A DNA stretch of 64,000 bases from Streptomyces sp. NBC_00223 (GCF_036199905.1 NZ_CP108109.1:4263501-4327500), one strand, 5' to 3'. Shown: positions 7,924 to 19,102, numbered from the stretch's first letter. Numbers and translations: made by a program. The notes: generated by a model not told the origin, from the letters alone.

Positions 7924-8898
7924 TTACTTCACGGCGACGTAGTCGCCCGGGGCGTTGACCGCCGGGGTGGTGGAGTTACCGGCGAAGCTGTAACGCCAGT
8001 AGCCGGACACCTTGGCCTTCGTCGTGGTCTTGAGGTTGCCGCCACTGCCGGACTTCACCGTCTTGACGGTGACGTACTTCGTGGTGTTCTTCTTGCGGAA
8101 CTGGAGCTGGACCGGCTGCTTGGTGTAGCCCGCGTTCTTGTTGGTCTCCCAGTTGGCGCGGGTGAGCTTGCCGACGATCGTGAGCGTCTTGCCCTTCTTC
8201 ACCGGCTCGGGCTTGGCGTTGACCGTCAGGATCGACGCGCGCTGAAGTGAGGTCGACGCCAGACCGCTCTGGTTGGCCAGCCCGATCTTGGACGGGTCGA
8301 AGTCCTTGCTCGACGGGTCCTCGCCGTTGAAGGCCACCGCGACGCCCTCGGCCTTCCAGCCCTTGCCCGCGTCGGAGGAGTCGAGTTCGACCTTCGGCCG
8401 GATGACGATCTTGGTGGTGCAGCCGGCGACGGTGATGACGTCCGTGTCGGTCGTCGTCGAGGAGGTGACCTTGCAGACCGGCTCGTTGTCGGCGAACAGG
8501 TTGTTGTCCGGGTCGTCGGCCGAGCCCTTGTAGAGGTCGACGTCGAAGAAGAAGTCGTCCGCCGTGATGTCGACGTCACTGCCGTACGTCACCGTGTAGG
8601 TGACCGGCACGGTGACCTTCGCGGTCGGGCCGACCACGATCGGCTTGCCGCCGTTGATCTTCAAGGCGGAGAACTTGAAGTCCAGCGCGTAGGGCTGGGC
8701 CATGGGGGTGTGAGCGGAGAGCGTGGACCTTCCGGTCGTGGCGATCTGCCCGGACGCGAACTGGTGGACCAGGGCGTGGGCCCGCGCGGGGGTGAGTGCG
8801 GCGCCCGTTCCGGTCGCCTGCGCTGCCGGAACCGCCAACGCCGTGAGGGCCAGCGCGCCGGAGAGGATCGCGGCGGCCGCAGTGGCACGTGTGCGCAT
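7924..8898 (-). CDS. Secreted protein of unknown function
   Basis: 324 residues from ATG 8898, preceded by AGGGAA. An Ala-rich signal peptide (about residues 1-29, cleavage after AAQA) indicates export. The mature part is rich in Lys, Thr and Val; two cysteines in EPVCKVTSS and VAGCTTKI could form a disulfide. The C-terminal third (KKGKTLTIVGKLTRANWE, QLQFRKKNTTKYVTVKTVK, WRYSFAGNSTT) has the look of an Ig-like/actinobacterial surface beta domain. No catalytic motif recognised. It stands alone with its own terminator. Confidence 0.75.
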   Translation of the reverse strand: MRTRATAAAAILSGALALTALAVPAAQATGTGAALTPARAHALVHQFASGQIATTGRSTLSAHTPMAQPYALDFKFSALKINGGKPIVVGPTAKVTVPVTYTVTYGSDVDITADDFFFDVDLYKGSADDPDNNLFADNEPVCKVTSSTTTDTDVITVAGCTTKIVIRPKVELDSSDAGKGWKAEGVAVAFNGEDPSSKDFDPSKIGLANQSGLASTSLQRASILTVNAKPEPVKKGKTLTIVGKLTRANWETNKNAGYTKQPVQLQFRKKNTTKYVTVKTVKSGSGGNLKTTTKAKVSGYWRYSFAGNSTTPAVNAPGDYVAVK

Positions 8899-9202
8899 GT
8901 GTTCCCTATGTCTGAGGGGCCCGGCGGCTGTCGCCGACCTCGGGCCGAAGGAAGGGGAGTCGGTCGACTCCTAAGAGAAGAGGAGGTTTTCGGCGGTTTG
9001 GTTGTACGAGCTGTGAAATTGCTATGAGAATTTTTTGAAGATCGTCATGGGGGCTTCCGGCTGTGGTGGCGGAAGCCGGCGTTCCGGGCCCCGCGGACGG
9101 CATACCGGGGCCCGGTCCTGGCTAGGGATGCGTGCGGAGAATGTGTGCGCGGCACGCGTACAGCCGACGCGGGCGTTTCAACCGACGGACAGGAGTGGGC
9201 AG

Positions 9203-9901
9203 ATGGCGGTCCTGGTGGTGCAGCACGTGGCACAGGAAGGCCCGTACGGTGTGCGGACCGCGCTGGAGGCGGCCGGGCTGCGGGTCGAGGTGTGCCGGGT
9301 GGGGGCCGGTGATCCGCTGCCCCCTGACCTGGACGGTGTGACGGCGCTGGTGGTGATGGGCGGCCCGATGTCCGCCCACAGCGACGACGGATTCCCCACC
9401 AGGCACGCGGAGTTGGCGCTGCTGCGCGCGGCGCTCGCCACCGGGGTGCCGGTGCTGGGGATCTGTCTGGGCGCGCAGTTGCTGGCGGTGGCGGCGGGCG
9501 GTGCGGCCGTGGCGGGTTCGGGACTCCAGGTGGGCTGGGGTCCGGTACGGCTGGGCCCGGCGGCGGAGAAGGACCCGCTCTTCGCGGGGCTGCCGGAGGA
9601 GTTGCGGGTGCTGCACTGGCACGGCGACACGATGCGACTGCCCGAGGGGACCGCGCTGTTGGCCTCCTGCGAGCGGTACCCGGTGCAGGCGTTCCGGGCG
9701 GGTGAACGTGCCTGGGGGTTGCAGTTCCATCTGGAGGTCGACGCCGAGGCGGTCGGGGCCTTCGTGACGGCCTTCCCCGAGGAGGCCGCGACGGCGCCCG
9801 GCATCCTGGCGGACGCCCCGGCCGAACTGGCGGCGCTGGCAGCGCACCGGGACCTGGTGCTGGGCCGGTTCGCGGCGCTCGTGGCGGCGGCCGAGGGGTG
9901 A
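9203..9901 (+). CDS. Class I glutamine amidotransferase-like protein
   Basis: 232 residues, starting at ATG 9203 with AGGAG 10 bases upstream. The triad elements of the GATase1 fold are visible: the nucleophilic Cys in VLGICLGAQLLA, and the His of WGLQFHLEV with the following Glu. ALVVMGGPMSAHSDD is the oxyanion strand. Stand-alone proteins of this kind (GuaA-N-like) cleave glutamine or modify peptides and gamma-glutamyl compounds; no synthetase partner is next to it, so the acceptor is unknown. Confidence 0.85.
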   Translation: MAVLVVQHVAQEGPYGVRTALEAAGLRVEVCRVGAGDPLPPDLDGVTALVVMGGPMSAHSDDGFPTRHAELALLRAALATGVPVLGICLGAQLLAVAAGGAAVAGSGLQVGWGPVRLGPAAEKDPLFAGLPEELRVLHWHGDTMRLPEGTALLASCERYPVQAFRAGERAWGLQFHLEVDAEAVGAFVTAFPEEAATAPGILADAPAELAALAAHRDLVLGRFAALVAAAEG

Positions 9902-9989
9902 GCGGGCGGGTCGCACGGCGGGGGTGTCGCCGTGCGCCGACGGGACTGGACGTTGCCGGGGCGCGGTCCGCGCGCATACGGTCGGCCGC

Positions 9990-10679
9990 ATGACCGACGA
10001 ACCCACCCGCGTGGCGCGGCTCCTGGAGGCCCAGGCGAAGGCGGCCGAACTGTTCGCCGAGGTCGAGCGCCGCGGCCTGATCGCGCCGGGGGAGAGCGAG
10101 CGCGCGGTCAGCGACCGTGTCCGCGACCTGGCCGACGAACTCTTCGGCACCACGCGCTACTGGCACAAGCGGATCGTGCGTTCGGGCCCGAACACCCTGA
10201 TGCCGTACCGGGAGAACCCGCCGGACCGGCTGATCGGCGCGGACGACATCGTCTTCGCCGACTTCGGCCCGCTCTTCGAGGAGTGGGAGGCCGACTTCGG
10301 GCGGACGTTCGTCCTCGGCGACGACCCCGTCAAGCACCGGCTGCGCGACGACCTGCCGAAGGTCTTCGCGGCCGGGCGGCGGGTCTTCGAGGCCGACCCG
10401 GAGATCACCGGGAGGCGGCTGCACGCCGAGGTCAAGCGGCTGGCTGAGGAGGCCGGTTGGCAGTTGGGCGGCTGGCACGCCGGCCATCCTGTGGGCGAGT
10501 TCCCGCACGAGAAGATCGACGCGGCCGACGTCAAGGTGTACGTCACGCCGGAGAACGACACGTTGCTCCGGCGTACGGACCAGGCGGGCCGGCTGTTCCA
10601 CTGGATTCTGGAGATCCACCTCGTCGACGAGGAACACGGCTTCGGCGGTTTCTACGAGGAACTTCTCGACCTGGGCTGA
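9990..10679 (+). CDS. M24-family metallopeptidase-like protein
   Basis: 229 residues from ATG 9990. The fold of methionine aminopeptidase/prolidase is recognisable: metal-ligand region DDIVFADFGPLFEEWEADFG with its paired Asp, HAGHPVGEFPHE for the catalytic His, and the Glu of ILEIHLVDEEHGFGGFYEELL. It is shorter than prolidases and lacks their N-terminal creatinase domain; such short M24 proteins are frequent in actinobacteria with no assigned substrate. Confidence 0.8.
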   Translation: MTDEPTRVARLLEAQAKAAELFAEVERRGLIAPGESERAVSDRVRDLADELFGTTRYWHKRIVRSGPNTLMPYRENPPDRLIGADDIVFADFGPLFEEWEADFGRTFVLGDDPVKHRLRDDLPKVFAAGRRVFEADPEITGRRLHAEVKRLAEEAGWQLGGWHAGHPVGEFPHEKIDAADVKVYVTPENDTLLRRTDQAGRLFHWILEIHLVDEEHGFGGFYEELLDLG

Positions 10680-10819
10680 CCGCCTCCGGCGCGGCCGCCC
10701 ACCACCCGGCCCGCCGTGTGGGGTGTGCCCGGGCCGGGGCGCTCAAGGGGGTGCGGGAGACTCTGGCGACAGGCGAGGGTCTCGCAGGGGCGGGAATCAG
10801 GACACAAAGGGGAACTCAA

Positions 10820-11149
10820 GTGATCATCTTCGGAACCCGGGGCTATCTGTATCAGCTGGCCATGATCACGCTGGTCTGCGGACGCTGCGGCAACCCCGCC
10901 GCGCACACGTTGAAGAAGCGCGTCGTGAAGTTCACGCTGTTCTTCGTGCCGCTCTTCCCGGTGAGCACGAAGTTCTCGACGCAGTGCACGTTCTGTGGGG
11001 AGCAGCACAAGCTGACCAAGGAGCAGGCCGACCAGCTCCTGGCCCAGGGCGCGGTCCCGCAGCAGCAGGGCGTTCCGCAGCAGCCGTACGGCCAGGGGCA
11101 GGGCCCTGGGCAGGGGCAGGGTCAGCCGCAGAACCCGTACCAGGGCTGA
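10820..11149 (+). CDS. Zinc-ribbon domain protein
   Basis: 109 residues beginning at GTG 10820 (AAAGGGGAAC upstream). Two CxxC pairs, CGRCG and CTFCG, about 42 residues apart frame a zinc ribbon; between them KRVVKFTLFFVPLFPVSTK is a hydrophobic segment likely touching the membrane. The C-terminus is a Gln/Gly/Pro low-complexity tail. This is the conserved zinc_ribbon_15-like architecture of actinobacteria; no function is established. Confidence 0.75.
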   Translation: MIIFGTRGYLYQLAMITLVCGRCGNPAAHTLKKRVVKFTLFFVPLFPVSTKFSTQCTFCGEQHKLTKEQADQLLAQGAVPQQQGVPQQPYGQGQGPGQGQGQPQNPYQG

Positions 11150-11317
11150 GCGGAGGCGGAGGCGGTCCGGCTTCGTCTTGTTGCGTGACCGGGCAGACGC
11201 GGTACGTGACAACGTGTGGCTTATGTCACGATTTGGTACGAGTTACGGTTCGATGCGCTGTCGCTGGAGACCCGTAGGGCGTTCGGGGAACGTTCCTACG
11301 AGAAGGAGGTGGCCTTG

Positions 11318-11752
11318 ATGGCCACTCACTCGACGACCCGCATCGACCGCCATCCCGACCTCGTGGCTATGCGCGATCGGTACGCGGCGGTGTCCGCGTC
11401 GCCGGTGGCCGGTCTGGTTGAGGGCCTTTGCCTGCTGACCGGTCTGTACCTGGCGATCTCGCCCTGGGTGGTGGGCTTCCAGTCCCTCGCACCTCTTCGG
11501 GTGAGCAACCTGATCACCGGTATCGCGCTGGCCGTACTGGCCATGGGATTCGGCTCTGTCCTGGAGCGGACCCATGGGCTCGGCTGGGTCGCCATCGCCA
11601 TTGGCGTGTGGACGATCATCGCGCCGTGGGTGATATCCGGGCACTTCAACACGCACAAGACGATCACGAACAACGCGATCGTCGGTGGTGTGGCGTGCCT
11701 GCTTGGGCTGGCCACCATGGCCATGGGCCTGATGAGGCGGCGTGCGCGCTGA
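11318..11752 (+). CDS. SPW-repeat membrane protein
   Basis: 144 residues from ATG 11318, with AGAAGGAGG placed well upstream. Four transmembrane helices; the two SPW-repeat signatures, LAISPWVVGF and IIAPWVISG, lie at the ends of helices in each half. A hydrophilic N-terminus with DRHPDLVAMRDRY is typical of Streptomyces copies. The role is unknown; a membrane-stress link is only suggested in the literature I recall. Confidence 0.85.
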   Translation: MATHSTTRIDRHPDLVAMRDRYAAVSASPVAGLVEGLCLLTGLYLAISPWVVGFQSLAPLRVSNLITGIALAVLAMGFGSVLERTHGLGWVAIAIGVWTIIAPWVISGHFNTHKTITNNAIVGGVACLLGLATMAMGLMRRRAR

Positions 11753-11772
11753 CGCATCCGCTGTGGGGGACG

Positions 11773-11802
11773 GTGCCGGGTGGCCTTTGGGCCACCCGGC
11801 AC
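11773..11802 (+). terminator. Terminator after the SPW gene
   Basis: Perfect 13-bp stem (GTGCCGGGTGGCC) with loop TTTG, 20 bases after the stop. Confidence 0.75.
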
Positions 11803-12650
11803 CACCACGTCCGGCCTGCGGCCCGCACTCACACGTCGACCCCGCCGCCGGGCGGCCCGCCTCGGGGGTGAGGGGGGTGTCGGCGTGCACCCCCTTTCCG
11901 CCGCCGCGGTGGGATGCGGGATGGCGGTTTTCGGCGGTGCCGGACGTGCCGGACGTGCCGGTCCGGTCGGTACGGCACCGCCGGTCCGGGCCGTTTCGCG
12001 TCCCACCGTCGCGGCGGAGATAGGCGTTGCCCTGCGGGCAACGGGGTCTGGCGCCGCCGGGCGCCCGTCTCGGGCGGTGTGGCACCGCCGGTCCGCGCCG
12101 CGTGTCGTCCCGCCGTTGCGGCGGCAATGGGCCGCCCTGCGGGCGTGCACCCCTTTTCCCGCCGCCGCGGTGGGATGTGAGACGGCGGTTTTCGGCGGTG
12201 CCGGACGTGCCGGTCCGGGCGGTGTGGCACCGCCGGTCTGCGCTGCGTGTCGTCCCCGCCGTCGCGGCGGTGATGGGTGTTGCCCTGCGGGCAACGGGGT
12301 CTGGCGCCGCCGGGCGCCCGCCTCGGGCGGTTGTGGCACCGCCGGTCCGCGCCGTTTCGCGTCCCGCCGTCGCGGCGGTGATGGGTGTTGCCCTGCGGGC
12401 AACGGGGCTGGCGCCGCCGCGCGGCCGGTCTCGGGGGTGAAGGGGGTGTCGGCGTGCACCCCCCTTTCCGCCGCCGCGGTGGGACGCGGGACGGCGGTTT
12501 TCGGCGGTGCCGGACGTGCCGGTCCGGGCCGTTTCGCGTCCCGCCGTTGCGGCGGCGATGGAACGCTGGCGCCGTCGGGTGTCCGCCTTGGGCGGGCTGG
12601 CACCGGTGGTCTGCGGCGTGGCGCGTCCCGCCGCGGCGGGGCAGAGGGGT
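11803..12650. repeat. Complex GC-rich interspersed repeat array
   Basis: No gene is convincing here. Two repeat modules alternate. Module A (containing GCACCCC, CCGCCGCGGTGGGA and GGCGGTTTTCGGCGGTGCC) occurs near 11885, 12145 and 12455. Module B (containing GTTGCCCTGCGGGCAACGGG, itself a hairpin, followed by GGCGCCGCC) occurs near 12025, 12280 and 12387. Copies are 85-95 percent alike and keep their relative order. The structure recalls extragenic palindromic repeat clusters, not CRISPR, because spacing is irregular. Confidence 0.75.
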
Positions 12651-12684
12651 GGGTGCCCCCGTACCTGGGGGTACGGGGGCACCC
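12651..12684 (-). terminator. Perfect-palindrome terminator of the NADP oxidoreductase gene
   Basis: 15-bp perfect stem (GGGTGCCCCCGTACC) with loop TGGG, 17 bases beyond the minus-strand stop. Confidence 0.75.
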
Positions 12685-12701
12685 GGGGGTTGGGAGGGGG
12701 C

Positions 12702-13328
12702 TCAGGCGACCTGGAGGAGCGCGGTGAGCTCCGGCGCCGACAGCTCCACCGTGTACACCCGGCTCCCGGGCTGATGCTTGCGCCCACCCTGCCCCAGCCG
12801 CCCCGCGTCCACCGGATCGAAGCCGATGTCCCGGATCAGCCCCGCGACCACCGCCTTCGCCTCCTCGTCACCACCGGAGATCGGTATCGCCAGCCGGTCC
12901 GGGTCCCCCTTGGGCCGCCCGTGGTCACGCAGGTTCTGCCAGTAAATGGCGTTGAACGCCTTCACGACATCCGCCCCGGTGTACTTCTGCACCTTCTCGC
13001 TCGACGTCGTCGCGTCCGCGTCCAGCTCGGCGTCGTGGCCGTCCCGCTCCGCGTAGTAGTTGCAGGTGTCGACGACGATCTTGTCCCGCAGCTCGGCCGC
13101 CGGCAGCTCGTGGAACCGCCCGTACGGGATCGTGACGACCACCACCTCGCCGAACCGGGCCGCCTCCTCGGCGGTGACCGCCCGGACCGAGCCGCTGAGC
13201 TGTGACACCAGCCCCTTGAGCGTCTCGGGTCCGCGGGAATTGGCGATCGCCACGTCGTGGCCGATCCCGGCGAAGTGGCGGGCCAGGGTGGAGCCGATGT
13301 GCCCCGCTCCGATGATTCCGATACGCAC
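12702..13328 (-). CDS. NADP-binding oxidoreductase of the F420:NADPH reductase type
   Basis: 208 residues from GTG 13328, with AGGAGGAAC just upstream. The N-terminus IGIIGAGHIGSTLARHFAG is a Rossmann dinucleotide motif, and AIANSRGPETL is the NADPH 2'-phosphate site of this family. VVVTIPYGRF and KIVVDTCNYYAERDG follow. Relatives include F420-dependent NADP reductase and many look-alikes acting on other partners, so cofactor F420 itself is not assured. A second, divergent member of this family lies at 53566-54198. Confidence 0.85.
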   Translation of the reverse strand: MRIGIIGAGHIGSTLARHFAGIGHDVAIANSRGPETLKGLVSQLSGSVRAVTAEEAARFGEVVVVTIPYGRFHELPAAELRDKIVVDTCNYYAERDGHDAELDADATTSSEKVQKYTGADVVKAFNAIYWQNLRDHGRPKGDPDRLAIPISGGDEEAKAVVAGLIRDIGFDPVDAGRLGQGGRKHQPGSRVYTVELSAPELTALLQVA

Positions 13329-13682
13329 GGTGTTCCTCCTGTCGTCACGCGCCGTGAGCCCCCCGTGCTCAACGGGCCGTTTGGGGTTCTTGAGGCGGGT
13401 TTCCGGAATGCGCCCGCGCGAAACGGCCGGGTCCGCACCCCTTCGGACCGGCCGTATCCCGCCACCGCCTTCGGCCCGCCGCCCACCGCCGGGCCGACCC
13501 CCGCCCCCGGAAGGGCCCCGTCGCCCCGCCGGCAGCCCGCCGGCGCGCCTCACGCGACACTGCGGGCCACTCCCGTGACGCGCCGATCCGTTTCGCCACC
13601 TGCCGCGCCACTCCCCTCTACGATGCGGTGACGCGGTCCGCCCGGCAGACTCGACACGAGGCTGGGCCGGCCGGGGGAGGAG

Positions 13683-15524
13683 ATGGTTTCCATGAGAGGC
13701 GGTCCCCTGCTGGCCGTGCGTGGGATCTCCAAGCGGTTCGGCGCCGTGCAGGCGCTGAGCGAGGTCCACCTGGAGATCAACGAGGGTCAAGTGGTCGGCC
13801 TGGTCGGCAGCAACGGCGCCGGCAAGTCCACCCTGGTCAAGGTGATCGCCGGTGTCTCCCCGCCGGACAGCGGTGTCGTCGAGTGGCAGGGCCTGCCGGT
13901 CGATCTGCGCAAACCGCTCGACGCCCAGAAACTGGGCATCGCCACCATTCACCAGGACCTGTCGCTCTGCGACAACCTCGACACGGTCGAGAACCTCTTC
14001 CTCGGCCGCGAGATCCGCACCTTCGGCATGGTCAACGACGTCAGGATGGAGCGCCAGGCCCGCGCGCTGCTCGACTCGCTGTCCGTACCGATTCCCAGCC
14101 TGCGCGCCCCCGTCGCCTCGCTCTCCGGCGCCCAGCGGCAGGGCGTCGCCATCGCGCGGGCGCTGATCGGCGAGCCCCGGCTGATCGTCCTCGACGAGCC
14201 CACCGCCGCCCTCGGCCCCCGGCAGGCCGCCCTGGTCCTGGAACTCGTCCAGCGCCTGCGCGACCAGGGTATCGGCGTGCTCCTGGTCAGCCACGAGATG
14301 GAGGAGGTACGCGCGGTCGCGGACCGGGTGGCGGTGCTGCGGGTCGGCCGCAACACCGGCCTCTTCGACACGAAGTACACCACCCAGGAGCAGATCGACT
14401 CGGCCATCACCGGCAACCAGGCGATGGCGGTGAACCTCCAGCAGAGCCTGCTGCCGCACGGCCTGCCGGAACAGGACGCGCTCGACGTCGCCTACCGCTA
14501 TCTCCCCGCGCAGATGGGCGTCGGCGGCGACTGGTTCGACGTCATCCCGCTGCCCGGCGCCCGGGTCGCGCTGGTGGTCGGCGACATCGTCGGACACGGG
14601 ATGCACGCCGCCGCCACCATGGGCCGGCTGCGGACGGCGGTCTTCAACTTCTCCATGCTCGATCTGCCGCCCGACGAACTCCTCGCGCACCTGGACGACC
14701 TGGTCGGCCGGATAGACAAGGACGAGGCCCCGCTCGGCGGCGGCGCCCCCGTGACCGGCGCGACCTGCCTGTACGCGATCTACGACCCCGTCTCCCGCTG
14801 TTGCGAGATGGCCAGGGCCGGTCATCTGCCGCCCGCGCTGGTACGGCCCGACGGCACGGTGGAATTCCTCGACGTACCGGCCGGCCCGCCGCTGGGCCTC
14901 GGCGGCCTGCCCTTCGAGGCGGTGGAGCGGCAACTGCCCGAGGGCAGCCGGCTGGTGCTCTACACGGACGGGCTGGTCGAGGACCGCGAGCGGGACATCG
15001 ACGTGGGGCTGGACCTGCTCAGCTCCGCCCTGGCCGGTCCCGACCTCATGCCCGAGCAGACCTGCGACGTGGTGCTCCGGGAGGTGATGCCCGCCGATCC
15101 CCGGGACGACATCGCCCTGCTGGTGGCCCGTACCCGCGCGCTGCCCGAGGACCGGATGGCCGGCTGGGACGTACCCTCCGACCCCGCCGCCGTCGCCGTG
15201 GTGCGGAACGAGGCCAGTGAGCGGCTGGAGGAGTGGGGGCTCGACGAGCTGACCTTCACCACGGAGCTGATCCTCAGCGAGCTGATCACCAACGCGATCC
15301 GCTACACCAGCGGACCGATCGCCGTACGGCTGATGCGCGACCGCACCCTGATCTGCGAGGTCGCCGACGCCAGCAGCACCTCGCCGCATCTGCGCTACGC
15401 GGCCACCACGGACGAGGGCGGCCGCGGTCTGTTCCTCGTCGCGCAGCTCGCCGAGCGCTGGGGGACCCGCTACACGAAGGCGGGCAAGATCATCTGGGTC
15501 GAGCAGCGCCTGCCCCTGTCGTAA
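13683..15524 (+). CDS. ABC-type ATPase fused to SpoIIE phosphatase and HATPase domains
   Basis: 613 residues. Residues 10-235 are an ABC ATPase of the sugar-importer (MglA/RbsA) type: Walker A GSNGAGKST near 42, Q-loop HQDLSLCDN, signature LSGAQRQGVAIARAL, Walker B LIVLDEPTAAL, H-loop LVSHE. Residues about 250-465 are a PP2C/SpoIIE phosphatase (GVGGDWFDVIPLPG, VVGDIVGHGMHAAATM, LYTDGLVE, DDIALLVAR). Residues about 490-612 are an RsbW-like HATPase (LILSELITNAIRYT, GGRGLFLVAQLAERWG). No membrane segment. Sigma-factor partner-switching control is the expected output, with the ABC module perhaps as sensor. ATG 13692 may be the real start, since GGGGGAGG sits only 2 bases from ATG 13683. Confidence 0.9.
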   Translation: MVSMRGGPLLAVRGISKRFGAVQALSEVHLEINEGQVVGLVGSNGAGKSTLVKVIAGVSPPDSGVVEWQGLPVDLRKPLDAQKLGIATIHQDLSLCDNLDTVENLFLGREIRTFGMVNDVRMERQARALLDSLSVPIPSLRAPVASLSGAQRQGVAIARALIGEPRLIVLDEPTAALGPRQAALVLELVQRLRDQGIGVLLVSHEMEEVRAVADRVAVLRVGRNTGLFDTKYTTQEQIDSAITGNQAMAVNLQQSLLPHGLPEQDALDVAYRYLPAQMGVGGDWFDVIPLPGARVALVVGDIVGHGMHAAATMGRLRTAVFNFSMLDLPPDELLAHLDDLVGRIDKDEAPLGGGAPVTGATCLYAIYDPVSRCCEMARAGHLPPALVRPDGTVEFLDVPAGPPLGLGGLPFEAVERQLPEGSRLVLYTDGLVEDRERDIDVGLDLLSSALAGPDLMPEQTCDVVLREVMPADPRDDIALLVARTRALPEDRMAGWDVPSDPAAVAVVRNEASERLEEWGLDELTFTTELILSELITNAIRYTSGPIAVRLMRDRTLICEVADASSTSPHLRYAATTDEGGRGLFLVAQLAERWGTRYTKAGKIIWVEQRLPLS

Positions 15525-15773
15525 GGCGCGGCGGGCGGCTGGGACTCCCGCGACCTCCGGTACGGCTGGGACACCGGAGACGCCTGGGCACCTAAGGCCG
15601 AGAACGTACGGCCGCGCACGGACTGCGAACAGCCGGTCACGCACAGCGGACGCGGACAGCGAAAATTTCCCAATACGTGCACACATCTGTCATGAACGGG
15701 TAAAGGGACCGCACACTGTGCTGCCGGAACCACCAAAAACGGTGAACCTCCTAGAAGAGAAGGAACCCGTCAT

Positions 15774-16463
15774 ATGCGCAAAATAGGCTTATTCCTCTCG
15801 ATCGTGGTCGCGGTGCTCTTCGCCACGGTCGGTTCCGCAACTGCCAGCTCGGGCGCCGCCGCGGCGGCCGCCGTCCCCGTGCTCACCCAGATCTCGGCCG
15901 GCGGCCCGGCCGCCAACCCCGGCGATCTGCTGGCGTCCTCGCTCACCCCGGGCAGCACGCTGAACTTCACCACCGCGCCCGGCGGTTCGGCCGGTCTGTT
16001 CTGCAAGCAGTCGGTGTGGCAGGGCGTGCTCGGGTCCAACCCGCCCGCTCAGGGGACGGCGGAGATCAAGCTGCTCAACCCGTTCATCATCTCCTCCTGC
16101 TACGACAACTCGCCGACCGTGACCAGCGTCATCGGCGTCAGTGTCGGCAATCTGCCCGTGGCCCTGGACGTGGCCGACTACGCGGGCTTCCCGCTGCAGA
16201 TCGTGCCCTCGCCCAACCCGTTGCAGATCACCGTCACGCTGGCGACCACGGGACCGACCGTCACCTGTGTCTTCGTGGCGGCCGGTGTGGTGAACGGCAA
16301 CGCCGGACCCGGCCCGGCGCCGTGGACGTTCGCCAACCAGCCGTTCAAGCTGGCGAGCGGATCGCTGCCGGCCTGCGGCAGTTCGCCCGTGGCCTATCTG
16401 ACGGCCCAGTACAGCCCGGTCGTCGACACGACGGGCGGCGGCACCACGATCTTCGTGAACTGA
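15774..16463 (+). CDS. Secreted protein of unknown function with a TTA codon
   Basis: 229 residues from ATG 15774, after an AGAAGGAA site. A signal peptide (about 1-25, MRKIGLFLSIVVAVLFATVG) leads to a mature Pro/Val/Ser-rich protein with four cysteines (GLFCKQSV, SSCYDN, VTCVFV, PACGSS) likely forming two disulfides. Leu6 is encoded by TTA (15789-15791) next to a rare ATA, unlike any neighbouring gene; in Streptomyces TTA needs the bldA tRNA, so expression is probably tied to development. No enzyme motif. A strong hairpin follows at 16500. Confidence 0.75.
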   Translation: MRKIGLFLSIVVAVLFATVGSATASSGAAAAAAVPVLTQISAGGPAANPGDLLASSLTPGSTLNFTTAPGGSAGLFCKQSVWQGVLGSNPPAQGTAEIKLLNPFIISSCYDNSPTVTSVIGVSVGNLPVALDVADYAGFPLQIVPSPNPLQITVTLATTGPTVTCVFVAAGVVNGNAGPGPAPWTFANQPFKLASGSLPACGSSPVAYLTAQYSPVVDTTGGGTTIFVN

Positions 16464-16499
16464 GCTTCGGGCAATGAGCAGTTCCTCATGAGCTGAGCC

Positions 16500-16525
16500 G
16501 CGGGCCGGTGGGTGGACCGGCCCGC
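16500..16525 (+). terminator. Terminator of the TTA-codon gene
   Basis: Perfect 10-bp stem (GCGGGCCGGT) with a 6-base loop, 36 bases after the stop. Confidence 0.7.
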
Positions 16526-16531
16526 GTGCGT

Positions 16532-16569
16532 CGGCCCGGCCGGGGGTGCAAGGTCACCCCGGCCGGGCC
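16532..16569 (-). terminator. Terminator of the chitinase gene
   Basis: About 16 bp of stem with one bulged G (CGGCCCGGCCGGGG pairs with CCCCGGCCGGGCCG), 60 bases beyond the minus-strand stop, convergent with the hairpin above. Confidence 0.65.
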
Positions 16570-16630
16570 GCGGTACCGGCGGATCCGGTGGTCCTGATGT
16601 GTTCCGGTGGTGCGGTGGTACGGGACCGGG

Positions 16631-18958
<2,328 letters not shown>

Positions 18959-19038
18959 GGCTGATCCTCCGGCAAAGGTGGGGTTCCGGTGGGTGCGCGA
19001 TCAGAAGCGACACATGGACATGTCACTCAGTCAGACAT

Positions 19039-19050
19039 TGGACTGGACCA
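19039..19050. promoter_or_regulatory. DasR-like operator (dre) 1
   Basis: TGGACTGGACCA, close to the dre palindrome (TGGTCTAGACCA), 81 bases upstream of the chitinase start. DasR represses chitin genes until glucosamine-6-phosphate binds. Confidence 0.65.
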
Positions 19051-19090
19051 ATATGCGTCGTCAAGGCCGGAGCCCAAGCTCGCCGAAATT

Positions 19091-19102
19091 TGGTGTAGAC
19101 CA
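19091..19102. promoter_or_regulatory. DasR-like operator (dre) 2
   Basis: TGGTGTAGACCA differs from the dre consensus at one position and lies 52 bases from the first site, about five helical turns. It resembles the direct-repeat pair known upstream of Streptomyces chitinases. Confidence 0.75.

Noticed and set aside
11803..12650. CRISPR-like array
   Set aside because: Repeat units are long, two kinds alternate, spacing varies from about 100 to 300 bases, and there are no unique spacers.
12702..15686. A 994-codon open frame on the minus strand
   Set aside because: Only its last 208 codons (from GTG 13328) form the NADP oxidoreductase. The rest is antisense to the ABC-SpoIIE fusion and has no family resemblance; long antisense frames are usual at this G+C.
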